Source: Endozoicomonas euniceicola
GTDB lineage: Bacteria; Pseudomonadota; Gammaproteobacteria; Pseudomonadales; Endozoicomonadaceae
Length of the DNA: 64,000 bases
NCBI RefSeq assembly: GCF_025562755.1
Contig: NZ_CP103300.1
Location: 5,954,501 to 6,018,500 of the forward strand
Reading direction: 5' to 3'
Shown here: positions 1-9,491 of the stretch, in pieces
Layout of the letters: each line of letters starts with the position of its first letter
Position numbering within the stretch: the stretch's first letter is position 1
Notes under the pieces: generated by a model
Told to the model about the DNA's origin: nothing
Database searches by the model: none
The model's input: the letters and a program-made list of their open reading frames with translations, nothing else
Translations under genes and position numbers: made by a program

Positions 1-289
1 AACCTAATCGCCCTATATGGCTTTGTCCAAGGATTGCCAGCATTGACAAATCATCGCTGCCGTACTGTTTGGCGGTATAGCGTTCAATGGTTTCACGAAG
101 GTGTCCTTCTGGCAGATTCATTTGAAACACCGGATGCAAGTCTTCGTAGGAATAGCTTTCTATCCGCATGGGCATTGTCAATGACAAGGCTTCATTGGCA
201 TTCTGGTTATAGGTAAAGACATGCTTTGACCCGGTTCGGGTCAAACGCCCTGTGAATGCTTCTGTCGTATAAACATCAACGTCGGCCAT
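1..289 (-). CDS. hipA: HipA-like toxin kinase, N-terminal part (runs off window)
   Basis: The first 96 codons of a HipA-family protein read leftward from 289 and run off the window edge. The N-terminal HipA domain (HipA_N/couple_hipA type) is recognisable: an opening MADVDVYTTEAFTGRL, a PVFQMNLPEGHLRE stretch around residues 54-67, and LAILGQSHIGRLG at the edge. Family knowledge: HipA is a Ser/Thr kinase that phosphorylates glutamyl-tRNA synthetase and is neutralised by HipB. Its ATG overlaps the hipB stop (TAATG at 289-291 read on minus), so the two are translationally coupled. The catalytic core lies outside the window, so activity cannot be judged. Confidence 0.8.
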   Translation of the reverse strand, partial: MADVDVYTTEAFTGRLTRTGSKHVFTYNQNANEALSLTMPMRIESYSYEDLHPVFQMNLPEGHLRETIERYTAKQYGSDDLSMLAILGQSHIGRLG

Positions 290-525
290 TATTTACTCTC
301 TTTCAGTTCATCCAGGCTGGGCAGCCCATAGGGTTTAACGGCGAGAGTTAGCCCAAGTACTTCGAGAACCCGCTGAACCTTTCTTATGCCAATATCCGAG
401 TAATCGTCTCTTTCCAGTGCGCCGATAGTGGTTCTGTCCAGTCCTGCTAACTGTGCCAGCTGTTGCTGGCTCCATTTCTTTTTTTTACGCTGGGTGCGTA
501 TCAGCTCGCTGATCTCTTCTAACAC
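289..525 (-). CDS. hipB: HipB-like XRE-family antitoxin/repressor
   Basis: A 78-residue helix-turn-helix protein. The HTH_3/XRE fold covers roughly residues 8-62, with QQQLAQLAGLDRTTIGALERD forming the recognition unit. The start used is a GTG at 525; no ATG fits the frame. It directly precedes and overlaps the hipA-like gene, which is the usual antitoxin-toxin order. Family knowledge: HipB binds its own promoter as a dimer and represses hipBA, with HipA as corepressor. A 6-8-6 palindrome lies 56 bases upstream and is a plausible operator. A stand-alone XRE regulator is possible, but the coupling to HipA makes HipB likely. Confidence 0.8.
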   Translation of the reverse strand: MLEEISELIRTQRKKKKWSQQQLAQLAGLDRTTIGALERDDYSDIGIRKVQRVLEVLGLTLAVKPYGLPSLDELKESK

Positions 526-580
526 TTTCAGCCCATAATAATGATTGATATATTCAACATTATAACGTAAAAATTATTTT

Positions 581-600
581 ATGATGCTTATATACATCAT
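581..600. promoter_or_regulatory. Palindrome ATGATG-N8-CATCAT, putative HipB operator
   Basis: A perfect inverted repeat with 6-bp arms separated by 8 bases sits upstream of hipB in an AT-rich stretch. The arm and spacer geometry resembles the E. coli HipB operator (TATCC-N8-GGATA), although the arm sequence differs. A second looser palindrome (ATAATG/CATTAT) lies at about 536-561, closer to the gene. Function is inferred from position and symmetry. Confidence 0.45.
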
Positions 601-717
601 TTATATTGCTTGAAATGCTTTAGGTTTCTTAAATTTTGCCTGTGGTAACAACGGGTTAGAGGGTTAAGGCAGGTCTTTGAAGGAGCCATTCCCTTGGCTC
701 TAAACAAGGCTAACCAG

Positions 718-1757
718 TTACCTGATAAGCCAGTCTTTAGTCAAAGTGAATAACGATGACTTTAACTGGCTTAACTGATTGATCATCAGGCTCTTTGGAA
801 ACAGCTCTTTCACCAAAGGAACATTGATTCCCAGCCCGACCACATCTATCCCTGACTGCTGACAACAGCTGATCAAGTCGACCACCGCATCGTGATGTTC
901 ACAGTCAGGCGCTCCATCCGTAATCATCAGGATCAGACGACGTTCCGCCTTTGCCTGACAGATTTGATGAACCGCATGCCACAATCCGGTGGCCATGGGT
1001 GTTGAGTCGTGGCTGTCCAGAGCCGCCAGTGTTTCCGCTACCTTTTGAGTGGACTCTTGGCCTGTGACTATGGGAAAGACTCTATCTTCTCTGGTTCCCG
1101 GATAAGCTGAGGCTGTTACAGTGACTCCGTTAATCTGCTTCAGGGCATAGACCAGCGCCAGAACCGCCTCCCTTGCCAACGGCATCCTTACTGTCATGGA
1201 AGAAGAAATATCCAGCGAGATATGAACGGTGGCATTGATAGTGATGGATTCTGCCCGTCGTTTGAAAAGACGACCATCATCCAACGCTATTCTGTGCAAC
1301 CGTTTGCCATCTATCCGGGTACCTCTCTTGCCTGTGCGATCTCTGGTGAGCGTTTTTGCCTGAACCAGTCCGGTTAGCTGGGCGGCTAAACGAGTGGATT
1401 CTGACTGCACTTTCCAGAGCAAGTCTCTGGCGGCCTGCTTATCTTCATCTGTCGTCACCACCGCATCCAGTCCTGGTGTTGTGGTGATGGCTGACAGACC
1501 TGAAGACTGCTCGCAACTCCATGATTCCAGCTCTCCGGCGACGGTTTCAAACAGGTCATCCGGCCAGTCTTGATCGGTAGATTCCAGAATTTGCTTTAGG
1601 CTCTCTTTTTGGAGCAACAGGTCTTCAGCCTTGTCTGAAGCATCGCCATTGTCTGATACGTCCTGGTTACTACTTCCACACGAATGTTCAGGATTATCAT
1701 CTTCTCCTTCTTCAGAATCGGATTCCTGCTTACTACCTGACACAGAATCTGTTTTAT
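718..1757 (-). pseudogene. CobT-like VWA protein, truncated C-terminal fragment
   Basis: This is the C-terminal ~345 residues of the CobT-like protein that is complete at 57214-58980, with over 90% identity by eye. It keeps the VWA MIDAS motif (ISLDISSSM) and LMITDGAPD, but the N-terminal ~250 residues are absent. Homology to the full copy stops at the IS1380 edge (1757), so the gene was cut there. A GTG at 1743 would allow a 341-residue product, but it is a remnant. Its presence shows that part of a second recT-exo-cobS-cobT block once lay here. The side beyond the IS does not continue cobT, so sequence was lost or rearranged. Confidence 0.85.
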
Positions 1758-3456
1758 CCTAAATTCAGCAGTTGAACGCCACTGAGCCATGCCATTAGGA
1801 ATAGCTTCTCACGGTTCTGAGCAGCGTTTTTTTAAGTCATTAGCCCGATCGAATTAATGGTTGCATCGTAATAACCTGCCCTTTTTTCAAAAATTTTGAG
1901 ACCGCTTTCGTTAAAATACGACACCATGCGTTAATTGGATTCAACTGCGGTGCGATACTTTTGATTGAATCAAAAAAATCACACAGTTCACTTTGTAATT
2001 TCGCAATTTTATACATCCATCGATGCTGGCTTGTCAGCTTTATTTTCTTTTGGTTGCCAGAGTGGGTCAGCTTGCCAATTGAACTCATTAATAAGGGACG
2101 GCTGGTAATTGATTCTTTATGGGAGTCCGGATTACTCAATCGAACGTATAGCGTCCACCAGTTGTAAACCAAGGCAACCATTCGGGCCAGCATTCGACAT
2201 CTTGCCATATCTTTTGTTACATAACCGCCCCAGCCCCATTGGTTTTTGATTTCATCAAAGTTATTTTCACAGTCAGCCCTATTGCGATAATGATTAATGA
2301 TCGAGACTATATCATTATCAAGAGATGTGACCAGAACCGAATACTCGTAAGCTTTTATATTTTCTGGCTCTTCTATTAATGCTAACGTTTGTTGACGTTC
2401 TTTTATTCCTTTTTCCAACATCGGTATTTCATTTTCAGGACGCCGTCTTCGAACAATAATTATGCGTCTTTCTTTTTTCCAACCTGACAGTTTAATTACG
2501 GATTCTTTTCCCTCCCAATGGTTGTCGTATTTTACCCATCCTCCGCTACAGTGTGCATTCCCTATGGCTTTCTTAACGTTGTCGTGCTTCTTCATTTTAA
2601 AAAGATAATGACAACCAGCATCTTCCAATTCGCTCATTACCCGGTCACTTCCCCAATCACAATCACCACGAACAAATTCAGGCCAGCAGCGTTTTGGAAG
2701 TCGATTTAATAGCTCCATTAAACCGGGTAAAGAGTATTTACTTTGACTTTGATTTCCGGGTCTGACTTCAACCGCCAGTATTAATTTAAGATTAGCCATC
2801 ATATATGAGTGGTAAGTATGAGAGGGTCTCCCTTTCTTATGTGGGTTATAGCCATTAACCGCTCCTTCCTGATGCCCATAAATGGTTTTCACGGTAACAT
2901 CAACATCCATAATCCATGGAATGGTTAATAACGGATCAAAACAGAGATGGAGGTGTTTTTGCATCCATTCAACGCCTTCATCTTCGTCAATCTTCTTTAA
3001 ACCACGCCTGGCAGAATCATCGCTGACAATTTTTTTCATCCCGAGCAACTGAGCGTTTACTTTATCACCAATAATTGTTCCGATATGCGCATAGCGTTTA
3101 TGTCCTGAAAGAATGGAAAGCATTAATGAGCCAATCACATCCACTTTTTGAGGGGCGTTTGGGCTTTTATAAGTTAGTGGGCAATCGTTAATCCAGGGTT
3201 CAAATCGGTGACCTGTTTTTAAAAACTGTATAAAAAAAGGAAGCTGTCCCATTGGGGTGACCGATGCTTCAGGCTCCCACTCGACATGAATTTTACCGTC
3301 GAAAGAATCGACTTCGAGTTTGACGGATAAGGGATCTTTTTTCATTTCAGACAACTCACCCTTTGGGGGAGTGGGTTTTGGTGGTCGAACCATCTTCGAG
3401 CCCTCAATATTGTTGAGGGTTAGAGTTTAGCTCAGGGGTTAACCGCTGAATTTAGG
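1758..3456 (-). mobile_element. IS1380-family-like insertion sequence, copy A (intact)
   Basis: An approximately 1.7-kb element with terminal inverted repeats beginning CCTAAATTCAGC(A/G)GTT at both ends and one full transposase gene. It is nearly identical to the split copy B (4869-5093 plus 10970-12452), which is in the opposite orientation. The flanks do not form a target duplication (left TTTAT, right ATCAA). The left flank is inside a cobT-like gene and the right flank is not, so this copy was a site of deletion or recombination after insertion. Confidence 0.85.
1840..3393 (-). CDS. IS1380-like transposase (copy A)
   Basis: A 517-residue DDE transposase. The family call rests on the region around residues 160-200: MDVDVTVKTIYGHQEGA, then GYNPHKKGRPS, which matches the IS1380 pattern D-x-D-x-T followed by hG-QeGA-GYNP. 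A second acidic motif, RGDCDWGSD, follows near residue 245, and a glutamate-bearing NRADCENNFDEIKNQWGWGGY lies near 375-395. Length and end structure fit an autonomous element. It differs from the reassembled copy B transposase at only a few positions (for example LILA versus LILE), so the two copies are recent relatives. Confidence 0.88.
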   Translation of the reverse strand: MVRPPKPTPPKGELSEMKKDPLSVKLEVDSFDGKIHVEWEPEASVTPMGQLPFFIQFLKTGHRFEPWINDCPLTYKSPNAPQKVDVIGSLMLSILSGHKRYAHIGTIIGDKVNAQLLGMKKIVSDDSARRGLKKIDEDEGVEWMQKHLHLCFDPLLTIPWIMDVDVTVKTIYGHQEGAVNGYNPHKKGRPSHTYHSYMMANLKLILAVEVRPGNQSQSKYSLPGLMELLNRLPKRCWPEFVRGDCDWGSDRVMSELEDAGCHYLFKMKKHDNVKKAIGNAHCSGGWVKYDNHWEGKESVIKLSGWKKERRIIIVRRRRPENEIPMLEKGIKERQQTLALIEEPENIKAYEYSVLVTSLDNDIVSIINHYRNRADCENNFDEIKNQWGWGGYVTKDMARCRMLARMVALVYNWWTLYVRLSNPDSHKESITSRPLLMSSIGKLTHSGNQKKIKLTSQHRWMYKIAKLQSELCDFFDSIKSIAPQLNPINAWCRILTKAVSKFLKKGQVITMQPLIRSG

Positions 3457-3565
3457 ATCAACGAACGAGAATACTTGGCAACCAAAATTACGGAAACCTT
3501 CCCCTCACCGTCTCACCGCACTATCAATAATGAGCTACCCGGCTCTTTGTTAAAGGTACTTAAAG

Positions 3566-3835
3566 ATGAATAGTGATACAGAGCTATGGTCTATAAAAAG
3601 CATCGCCCGGTTTCTTGATCATTCCATCAACTACACCCGTAACGTCCTTGTAAAACAACCCGGTTTTCCTCCGCCCAGGCATAATGAAATCGAAATCAAC
3701 GGTCAGCTCCACAAAAGCAGACCCCGATGGCTAAACAGCGATGTGATTTTGTGGGCTGAAAATGCTTACATCCAATCTGAGAACATTGCTGAGCAGCCTC
3801 CCAAAAAGAGAGGCCGCAGGCGAGCAGTCCTTTAA
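3566..3835 (+). CDS. AlpA/Xis-like recombination directionality factor (element X)
   Basis: An 89-residue small DNA-binding protein with an AlpA-type winged HTH near the N-terminus (LWSIKSIARFLDHSINYTRNVLVKQPGFPPP) and a basic C-terminus. It is clearly paralogous to the protein at 44880-45164 (LWSIKRIADFLDLSVNYTRN). Each lies immediately beside, and convergent with, a tyrosine integrase, the arrangement expected of an excisionase/integrase module. It overlaps the last bases of the integrase fragment at 3832. The role in excision is inferred from the family and context. Confidence 0.72.
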   Translation: MNSDTELWSIKSIARFLDHSINYTRNVLVKQPGFPPPRHNEIEINGQLHKSRPRWLNSDVILWAENAYIQSENIAEQPPKKRGRRRAVL

Positions 3836-4863
3836 TCCCGAAGCTTCTGCCCATACTCTCTGGCTGTTTTACGGTAATATTTCAAAGTCCTGTTCATATC
3901 CCTATGACCTGCCTGACGCGCTAATTCGAAGGGTTTCAGCTTTTCAGACAAGCGAGTCAGTGCTTCGTGCCTGGAATCTCTGAACTGAAGATCGTCTATC
4001 GTTGTCTTCCCGCTGGCCAGAGAGAAAATTGAGCTGACATTTAATTTACTGGAGTCAAACCAATATTTTCCTTCCGTCTTTCCAAGCTCAATCAAACGAA
4101 TTGCTTCCTCCGTCAATGCCACTGACTTTTTCCTTTTTTCTTTGACCTTCTCTTTGGGCAGGTCAATCACCCCGGAAGCTAAATCCAGCTCACCTGCCTC
4201 AAGAAATTTCACCTCCTGCAACCTCATTCCTGTTTCGAGGCAGAGACACCATAGCAGGGCAACTTTCTCTCGTGGTGTTTCTGGCTTTCTTTGCCGATCC
4301 CAGTCGTCCAGAATAAACAGGATTTCTTCAATTTCCTGCTCAGTGACCCTTCTCTCACGATCACTGTCGTCATCCTCATTAAACTTAACCTTCCCTCCGA
4401 ATGGCGTCTCCTCAATATAGCCCCACTCTTTTGCTGTACTGAAAACGTGGCTGAGAAAGTTTTTGTCCCTTATAACAGAGCTGTTGGCTACATGATTCAA
4501 CCGATTGAGCTTCCATTCTGCGATATGATGCGGTTCGATCTTTGACATACTTTTATCCATCAAATTGCCAAGCGGTTCGTGAGAGCTGTTAGTGCAGAAC
4601 TGCATAAAACGTTTGCCCTCTCGCAGCGCGGTCTCCTTGCCTTTTTTCTTGGGACTCACTTCTTTGAGGTATCGTTCAAAACATTGCCGAAGAGTCATCT
4701 TCTTCCTTCTAACTTTGGCAACTTCTCGCTCTGAGTCTCCCATAGCACCAATTTCTTCTTCCTTCTGTTCGGCCCAAGCGATTGCCTCTTTTTTGAGGTC
4801 AAAAGTCTTGCTTTCTCGGACTCCCAATTTTTGCACTCTCGCAAGCCACCCATGTTTACGCTT
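3832..4863 (-). pseudogene. int: Tyrosine integrase of element X, main part (N-terminus cut by IS1380 copy B)
   Basis: 344 codons of a phage/ICE-type tyrosine recombinase. Visible catalytic-domain features are LCLETGMRLQEVKFL (first Arg), FRDSRHEALTRLSEKL, ARQAGHRDMN and a tyrosine in TLKYYRKTA. It is homologous end to end with the integrase at 45177-46217. The first five codons (MATFE) lie at 12453-12467 on the far side of the IS1380 copy. Removing the IS and one TTCAA duplication restores a 348-residue frame beginning MATFEKRKHGWLARV. As it stands, an internal ATG at 4836 would give a product lacking the N-terminal arm-binding start, so the integrase is probably inactive. Confidence 0.85.
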
Positions 4864-4868
4864 TTCAA

Positions 4869-5093
4869 CCTAAATTCAGCGGTTAACCCCTGAGCTAAAC
4901 TCTAACCCTCAACAATATTGAGGGCTCGAAGATGGTTCGACCACCAAAACCCACTCCCCCAAAGGGTGAGTTGTCTGAAATGGAAAAAGATCCCTTATCC
5001 GTCAAACTCGAAGTCGATTCTTTCGACGGTAAAATTCATGTCGAGTGGGAGCCTGAAGCATCGGTCACCCCAATGGGACAGCTTCCTTTTTTT
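4869..5093 (+). mobile_element. IS1380-like copy B, left portion
   Basis: This is the first 225 bp of a second IS1380 copy: terminal repeat CCTAAATTCAGCGGTT, leader, and the start of the transposase. It stops in a run of seven T at 5087-5093, where an ISL3-type element is inserted. The remainder resumes at 10970. The 5-bp target duplication TTCAA flanks the whole copy at 4864-4868 and 12453-12457. Confidence 0.88.
4932..5093 (+). pseudogene. IS1380 transposase copy B, N-terminal 54 codons
   Basis: It encodes MVRPPKPTPPKGELSEM and following residues, matching the N-terminus of the copy A transposase with about one difference (E for K at residue 18). It continues in frame with 10978-12369 when the ISL3 insert and one CTTTTTTT duplication are removed, giving 517 residues. 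Confidence 0.85.
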
Positions 5094-5099
5094 GCCTCG

Positions 5100-5832
5100 T
5101 CAGTAAAATCTGTGGGCAGTTTCTGGTTCAGGTAGTTTGCCAAGCGCATGATATAGGGCGATTTCTGCACATCTGTAGGTTCTGAATCCATACGATTTTC
5201 TCGTAGTGAGTTTTATCTTGGTATTCAGACCCTCAACAATTCCGCTGGAAAACGCCTTTTTTGCCCTGAACCAGTTCAGAATAAGTGGCTTATGTCGTCG
5301 AATAGTTTTGACCACCTTCTTCATTGGATCTATCTTTGACCGCATGACTCTTGTACACCAACGATCCAGATATTTTCCTGCCCAATGTGGTGAAATGTAA
5401 TCCCAGAACACCTGAAATTCCTCTTTAAGCAGGTAAGCTCTGACACTTTTCAGGTTGTACTGGAGTACTGTGTTTAACTTGATCTCTTCTTTCTCTGTCA
5501 GATTTTCTTTTCTCTTGAGCAGGCACCAGCGAGTTTTTTTCAGAACAGGTTCATATCCGTCTGCCTGAAGTTGTTTGTGCTCTGATGCCCTGACTTCATC
5601 AATGGCTTTGTTTAGCATGGCAACGATATGGAAGCGATCCAGAATATGCAGTGCCTGGCAGGCAAACTCCGCAATCGCCTTCACGTAAGGCTGCCACATA
5701 TCAGAGCAGACATACTCCAACTGCTGGCTTCGCTCTGTACCAAAGAATGAGAAAAAGCTGCGAATCGTCGCTTCAGTACGCTCTTCGCCAATCCACAGCA
5801 ATCGTGTGCAGTTTCGATCAATCTGGTAAACG
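5100..5832 (-). pseudogene. ISL3 transposase, C-terminal half
   Basis: This is the catalytic half of an ISL3-type transposase (DDE_Tnp_ISL3), recognisable by YQIDRNCTRLLWIGEERTE, VCSDMWQPYVKAI, LHILDRFHIVAMLNKAIDEVR and SGIVEGLNTKIKLTTRKSYG. It lacks the zinc-binding N-terminus, which lies at 10333-10853. When the IS21 insert and one AAACG copy are removed, the junction reads GHKYLTVV-YQID and gives a continuous 417-residue frame. Both halves look undecayed, so the split is recent. Confidence 0.85.
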
Positions 5833-6005
5833 TGCATATTCTGGCCTCCCGTGAACGCTCATTCTGACGAAGCGTGAACACGTTTTCTGGTTTTCCGTGA
5901 ACACTGATTCTGACGAAGCGTGAACAATTTTCGCCTATTTCCAGAAAATGCGTTCACGCTTCCAGAAAACCTGTTCACAGCACCAGAATTAATCCTGTAA
6001 AAGGC

Positions 6006-7832
6006 GTAAGCATTCGGTAAACCCATAACACCCCTCTCCTGTGTACGATTCCAGGAAGCACTTGTCTGATTTTAGGAAAGGGGTGTTACTAAGCCATTTT
6101 CACAAGGCGGGCTGTGATTCCTAAGCTCCTTAAGGCGTGCATCCGTCATTAGCCAAGGCAGCCATTGAGACAAATCATCAGGTGCTACACGACCATTGTC
6201 TGCACAGGTTTGCAGGTACTTTGTCATCCATGCCCAGGGATTTATACCCCAAAGATTCAGCGTCATAAACACTGAAAACAGCCAGGCCATTAACTCTCCG
6301 CTCCAGTCACTGCCTGCACCGTAATAATTCTTGCGCCCGACAATGGGGTTTCTCAGGGATCGCTCAGCAGCATTGTTATCCATAGGGACTTCTGGGTAGT
6401 CCGCAAACAGAGTTAGCCCTTCCCAGTGATTCTTCAGGCTGGTAAGGACTTTTTGACAACGTTCCTTAAGCTTTGGACGCTCCAGCTCTTTATCCCGCCA
6501 CTCTTTTAACTGGCCGAGATATTCTTTGAGAACTTTGTCGTATTTGAAAAACTGTTCAGGTTGCCTCTGATGTTCCAGACGCTGGTCATTTAAATGGTAA
6601 AGCTTGCCAATACGGTTTACCCAAGTGGCACTCCACTTTTCCAGTTCATCATTGCCTTTCTGGGCATTGATAAAATCTCTGCGCACATGGCTCCAGCAGA
6701 AAGCTAAAAACATATCTGGATTTTCATTGGCGAGACTTTTATAGGCGCAGTAACGATCACAAACCAGAATACCATTGCTTTTACCCAGAAGCTCTTTGGG
6801 AACCCGGGCTGAACGGTTGTCGTCCACGCTGTAATAGACGGCTTCCTGCACCATAAACACCCATAACCAGTGTTTTTTGGCACCCTGGTCATCAGACCAT
6901 ACCATCCAGCGAGTTTCATCGGCATGCCACTGCTGACCCGCTATAACGCGCTCCCTGATAGACTCTACTATGGGCTCAAACAGCGGTTTAATGGTTTGTA
7001 GCCCGCCTGTCACGGTGCCCTGAGAGAGATCAAGTCCACGCATCCGAAAATCTTGCAGCTGTCGGTTAATGGGAATGCCGAAAGCGTATTTGTGCAGCAG
7101 GATTTCGACCCATACAGAGACGCCCAGTTTGCCTTTACGAATGAGTTTCGCCGGTTCAGGCGCTGTAATAATCCCCGGGGTTTGTGAACACTGACAGGTT
7201 TTCTGGTAGCGATGTCGGCGGTAACGACGGACATGAGCCTGAACTTCTACTTCGATAACATCGCTATCTTCCGTGCCGGGGAATGGACTAAAAGGAAGAC
7301 CACAATGAGTGCAATGTTGCTCATCATCAGGTATCACGAGGTCTTCAGGAATCACGGGCAAGGTAGTGACGTTCTTTCGACCATGTCCTTTTGAGCCTTT
7401 TTGCTGTCCTTTCTTGCGGTCAGATTTCTGCCCGGAGCCCGAACCTTCTTGCTGATTGCCTGATTTTTTTGATGTCTTTTCTGTAGAGCGTCCGAACACC
7501 AAATGCTGCATTTGCGCTAATTGGTTTTTTAGTTGGTCAATTTGCACCTGAAAAGCACTGATTTCTTCTTGATGTTTGACCTTAATCTGTGCAATTTGGG
7601 CAAGCGCCTCCCGCTCCCGTTGACGGGCGCGCAGCCATTGGCTGTGCCACTGATTCGCTTGCGCTTTGAGCTCTATGTACTCCATTTTGCTTAGCGTTAC
7701 TCGCGCATAAGCAAAAGGTGTTTTCACGATATCAGCTTCAGTGGTAGTGGAAAGAACTGAAGAAAGCATTCAGGAAATATAGTTGAACATGGTCAAATAG
7801 TCATGCTTCAGATGGGTTCACCGAATGCTTAC
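6006..7832 (-). mobile_element. IS66-family element 1 (tnpC only)
   Basis: The inverted ends GTAAGCATTCGGT(A/G)AACCCAT are present at both sides, and a perfect 8-bp target duplication TAAAAGGC flanks it (5998-6005 and 7833-7840). Both fit IS66. At 1.83 kb it holds only the large transposase gene and lacks tnpA/tnpB, as in the smaller IS66 subgroup (ISBst12-like). It is the innermost of four nested insertions. Confidence 0.9.
6072..7769 (-). CDS. IS66 transposase TnpC (copy 1)
   Basis: 565 residues. It has an N-terminal leucine-rich coiled coil (about 25-95), a linker, and a zinc-binding region with HCTHCGLPF and CQCSQTPG near 155-200. The DDE catalytic core contains QWHADETRWMVW, LVCDRYCAYKSLA and MDNNAAERSLRNPIVGRKNYYGAGS. 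These are standard IS66 TnpC landmarks. It shares its architecture, but clearly not its sequence, with the copy at 23817-25490, so two different IS66 lineages are present. The frame is intact and the terminal repeats and target duplication are preserved, so it may be active. Confidence 0.92.
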   Translation of the reverse strand: MLSSVLSTTTEADIVKTPFAYARVTLSKMEYIELKAQANQWHSQWLRARQREREALAQIAQIKVKHQEEISAFQVQIDQLKNQLAQMQHLVFGRSTEKTSKKSGNQQEGSGSGQKSDRKKGQQKGSKGHGRKNVTTLPVIPEDLVIPDDEQHCTHCGLPFSPFPGTEDSDVIEVEVQAHVRRYRRHRYQKTCQCSQTPGIITAPEPAKLIRKGKLGVSVWVEILLHKYAFGIPINRQLQDFRMRGLDLSQGTVTGGLQTIKPLFEPIVESIRERVIAGQQWHADETRWMVWSDDQGAKKHWLWVFMVQEAVYYSVDDNRSARVPKELLGKSNGILVCDRYCAYKSLANENPDMFLAFCWSHVRRDFINAQKGNDELEKWSATWVNRIGKLYHLNDQRLEHQRQPEQFFKYDKVLKEYLGQLKEWRDKELERPKLKERCQKVLTSLKNHWEGLTLFADYPEVPMDNNAAERSLRNPIVGRKNYYGAGSDWSGELMAWLFSVFMTLNLWGINPWAWMTKYLQTCADNGRVAPDDLSQWLPWLMTDARLKELRNHSPPCENGLVTPLS

Positions 7833-7920
7833 TAAAAGGCTAAAAATCCCTCTCTTAAGCATTGATTTCATTCAAATTGTGCCGCTCTCCCTTATTCCAC
7901 TAAAACCCGGAGAGATGGCC

Positions 7921-9480
7921 ATGGCTAAAGAAGTGAGATTATCAATGCGCAAAATCAGAGAAATCCTGCGTCTTCGTTTCAGCTGTCAACTGAGCATTCG
8001 GCAGATATCTGCCAGTATTCGGGTCAGCACCGGGGCAGTCACCAAATACCTGAGCCTGTTCGAACGGTCCGGCCTTAAATGGCCTCTCCCCGCCGACATG
8101 GACGACACTGCATTAATCAACCAGTTGTCGCCTGATACAGCCAGCCGTAGCCAGCAGGGGCTGGTTAGCCCTGACTGGATTGAGATTCATAATGAACTCA
8201 AACGCAAGAGTATGACCAAGCAGCTGACCTGGGAAGAGTATTGTGAGGCCTACCCTCATAATCACTACAGCTATCCTCAGTTCTGCCACCTGTATCGCGA
8301 ATGGTGCAAAAAGCAGAAACGCTCCATGCGGCAGCTGCACCGGGGTGGCGAGAAAATGTTCGTAGACTATGCAGGTCTCACAGTCACCATCGTTGACCGA
8401 AACACCGGCGATACCGCACCTGCACAGATTTTTGTCGCGGTTCTGGGCGCTTCCAGTTACACCTATGCCGAGGCCTCGTGGACACAATCGATTGTGAACT
8501 TCCTCGGCTCCCAGATTCGTGCCTTCAGTTACTTCGGTGGCGTTCCGCAGATGCTGGTTCCGGACAACCTGAAAAGTGCTGTCACCAAGGCCTGCCGCTA
8601 TGATCCGGACATCAACCGCAGCTACCTGCACATGGCTGAACACTTCGGCTGCTCTGTCATGCCCGCCCGTCCTTACAAGCCAAAGGACAAGGCCAAGGCA
8701 GAAGTCGGTGTGCAACTGGTGGAGCGCTGGATTTTAATGCGCCTGCGTCATACGACATTCTTCTCGTTATCTGAATTGAACCAGGCGATAAAACAGCTGC
8801 TTGAGGATCTGAATAACCGGCCGTTCAAGCAACAGCCGGGCTGTCGTCGCAGCCTGTTTGAGCAGCTGGACAAACCGGCGTTGATGCCGCTGCCCGTACA
8901 GCCATTTGAGCATATTGAGTTCAAGATAGCCCGGGTCAACATCGATTATCACGTGCAGTACGCCAGTCATTATTACTCGGTTCCACACCAGCTGGTTCGG
9001 GAACAGGTTGAGCTACGCGTCACGCAGCAAACAGTGCAGGTATTCTACAAGGGAAAACCTGTCACCAGTCATCCACGGAAATGGCAGGAGGTGGGTGGCT
9101 TCACCACCAAACCAGAGCACATGCCCGAACGGCACCGCAAGCAACAGCAGTGGACACCAGGTCGTCTGTTGAGCTGGGCCAAAGACCTTGGGCCTGAAGT
9201 GCAGCGGTTTACCCAAAAACTGCTCGACAGTAAGCAGCATCCCGAACAGGCCTATCGCGCCTGCCTTGGCCTGCTCAATCTTGAGCGGGACTACGGGGCA
9301 GACCGCCTTAATGCCGCCTGCGGCCGGGCCATTAAAACCGGTGGCCACCGGGTCGCCAGTGTTCGCTCCATACTCCAGTCGGGTCTGGATAAAGTGCCCC
9401 TGGAGCCAGCGCAGGACAGTAGCGCTGAGCGTGTGACCATCAGCCATGAGAATATTCGTGGCTCAGGCTTTTACCACTAA
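7921..9480 (+). CDS. istA: IS21 transposase IstA
   Basis: About 519 residues. It has an N-terminal HTH (MRKIREILRLRFSCQLSIRQISASIRVSTGAVTKYL) followed by an rve integrase core with EKMFVDYAGLTV, ASWTQSIVNFLGSQIRAF, LVPDNLKSAV and KAKAEVGVQLVERW carrying the DDE residues. The ATG at 7921 (MAKEVRLSMRK) is preferred because GGAGAG lies six bases upstream; an ATG at 7915 is also possible. The open frame reaches back to 7825 only because it reads through the IS66 end. Family knowledge: IstA performs strand transfer with IstB as ATP-dependent helper. istB follows after 11 bases. Confidence 0.92.
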   Translation: MAKEVRLSMRKIREILRLRFSCQLSIRQISASIRVSTGAVTKYLSLFERSGLKWPLPADMDDTALINQLSPDTASRSQQGLVSPDWIEIHNELKRKSMTKQLTWEEYCEAYPHNHYSYPQFCHLYREWCKKQKRSMRQLHRGGEKMFVDYAGLTVTIVDRNTGDTAPAQIFVAVLGASSYTYAEASWTQSIVNFLGSQIRAFSYFGGVPQMLVPDNLKSAVTKACRYDPDINRSYLHMAEHFGCSVMPARPYKPKDKAKAEVGVQLVERWILMRLRHTTFFSLSELNQAIKQLLEDLNNRPFKQQPGCRRSLFEQLDKPALMPLPVQPFEHIEFKIARVNIDYHVQYASHYYSVPHQLVREQVELRVTQQTVQVFYKGKPVTSHPRKWQEVGGFTTKPEHMPERHRKQQQWTPGRLLSWAKDLGPEVQRFTQKLLDSKQHPEQAYRACLGLLNLERDYGADRLNAACGRAIKTGGHRVASVRSILQSGLDKVPLEPAQDSSAERVTISHENIRGSGFYH

Positions 9481-9491
9481 GGAGCACCACC

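Noticed and set aside
8113..8715. 200-codon open frame opposite istA
   Set aside because: Antisense shadow of a G+C-rich transposase gene; no start signal or family resemblance. The same applies to the long frames opposite istB, traN, etfA and recT.
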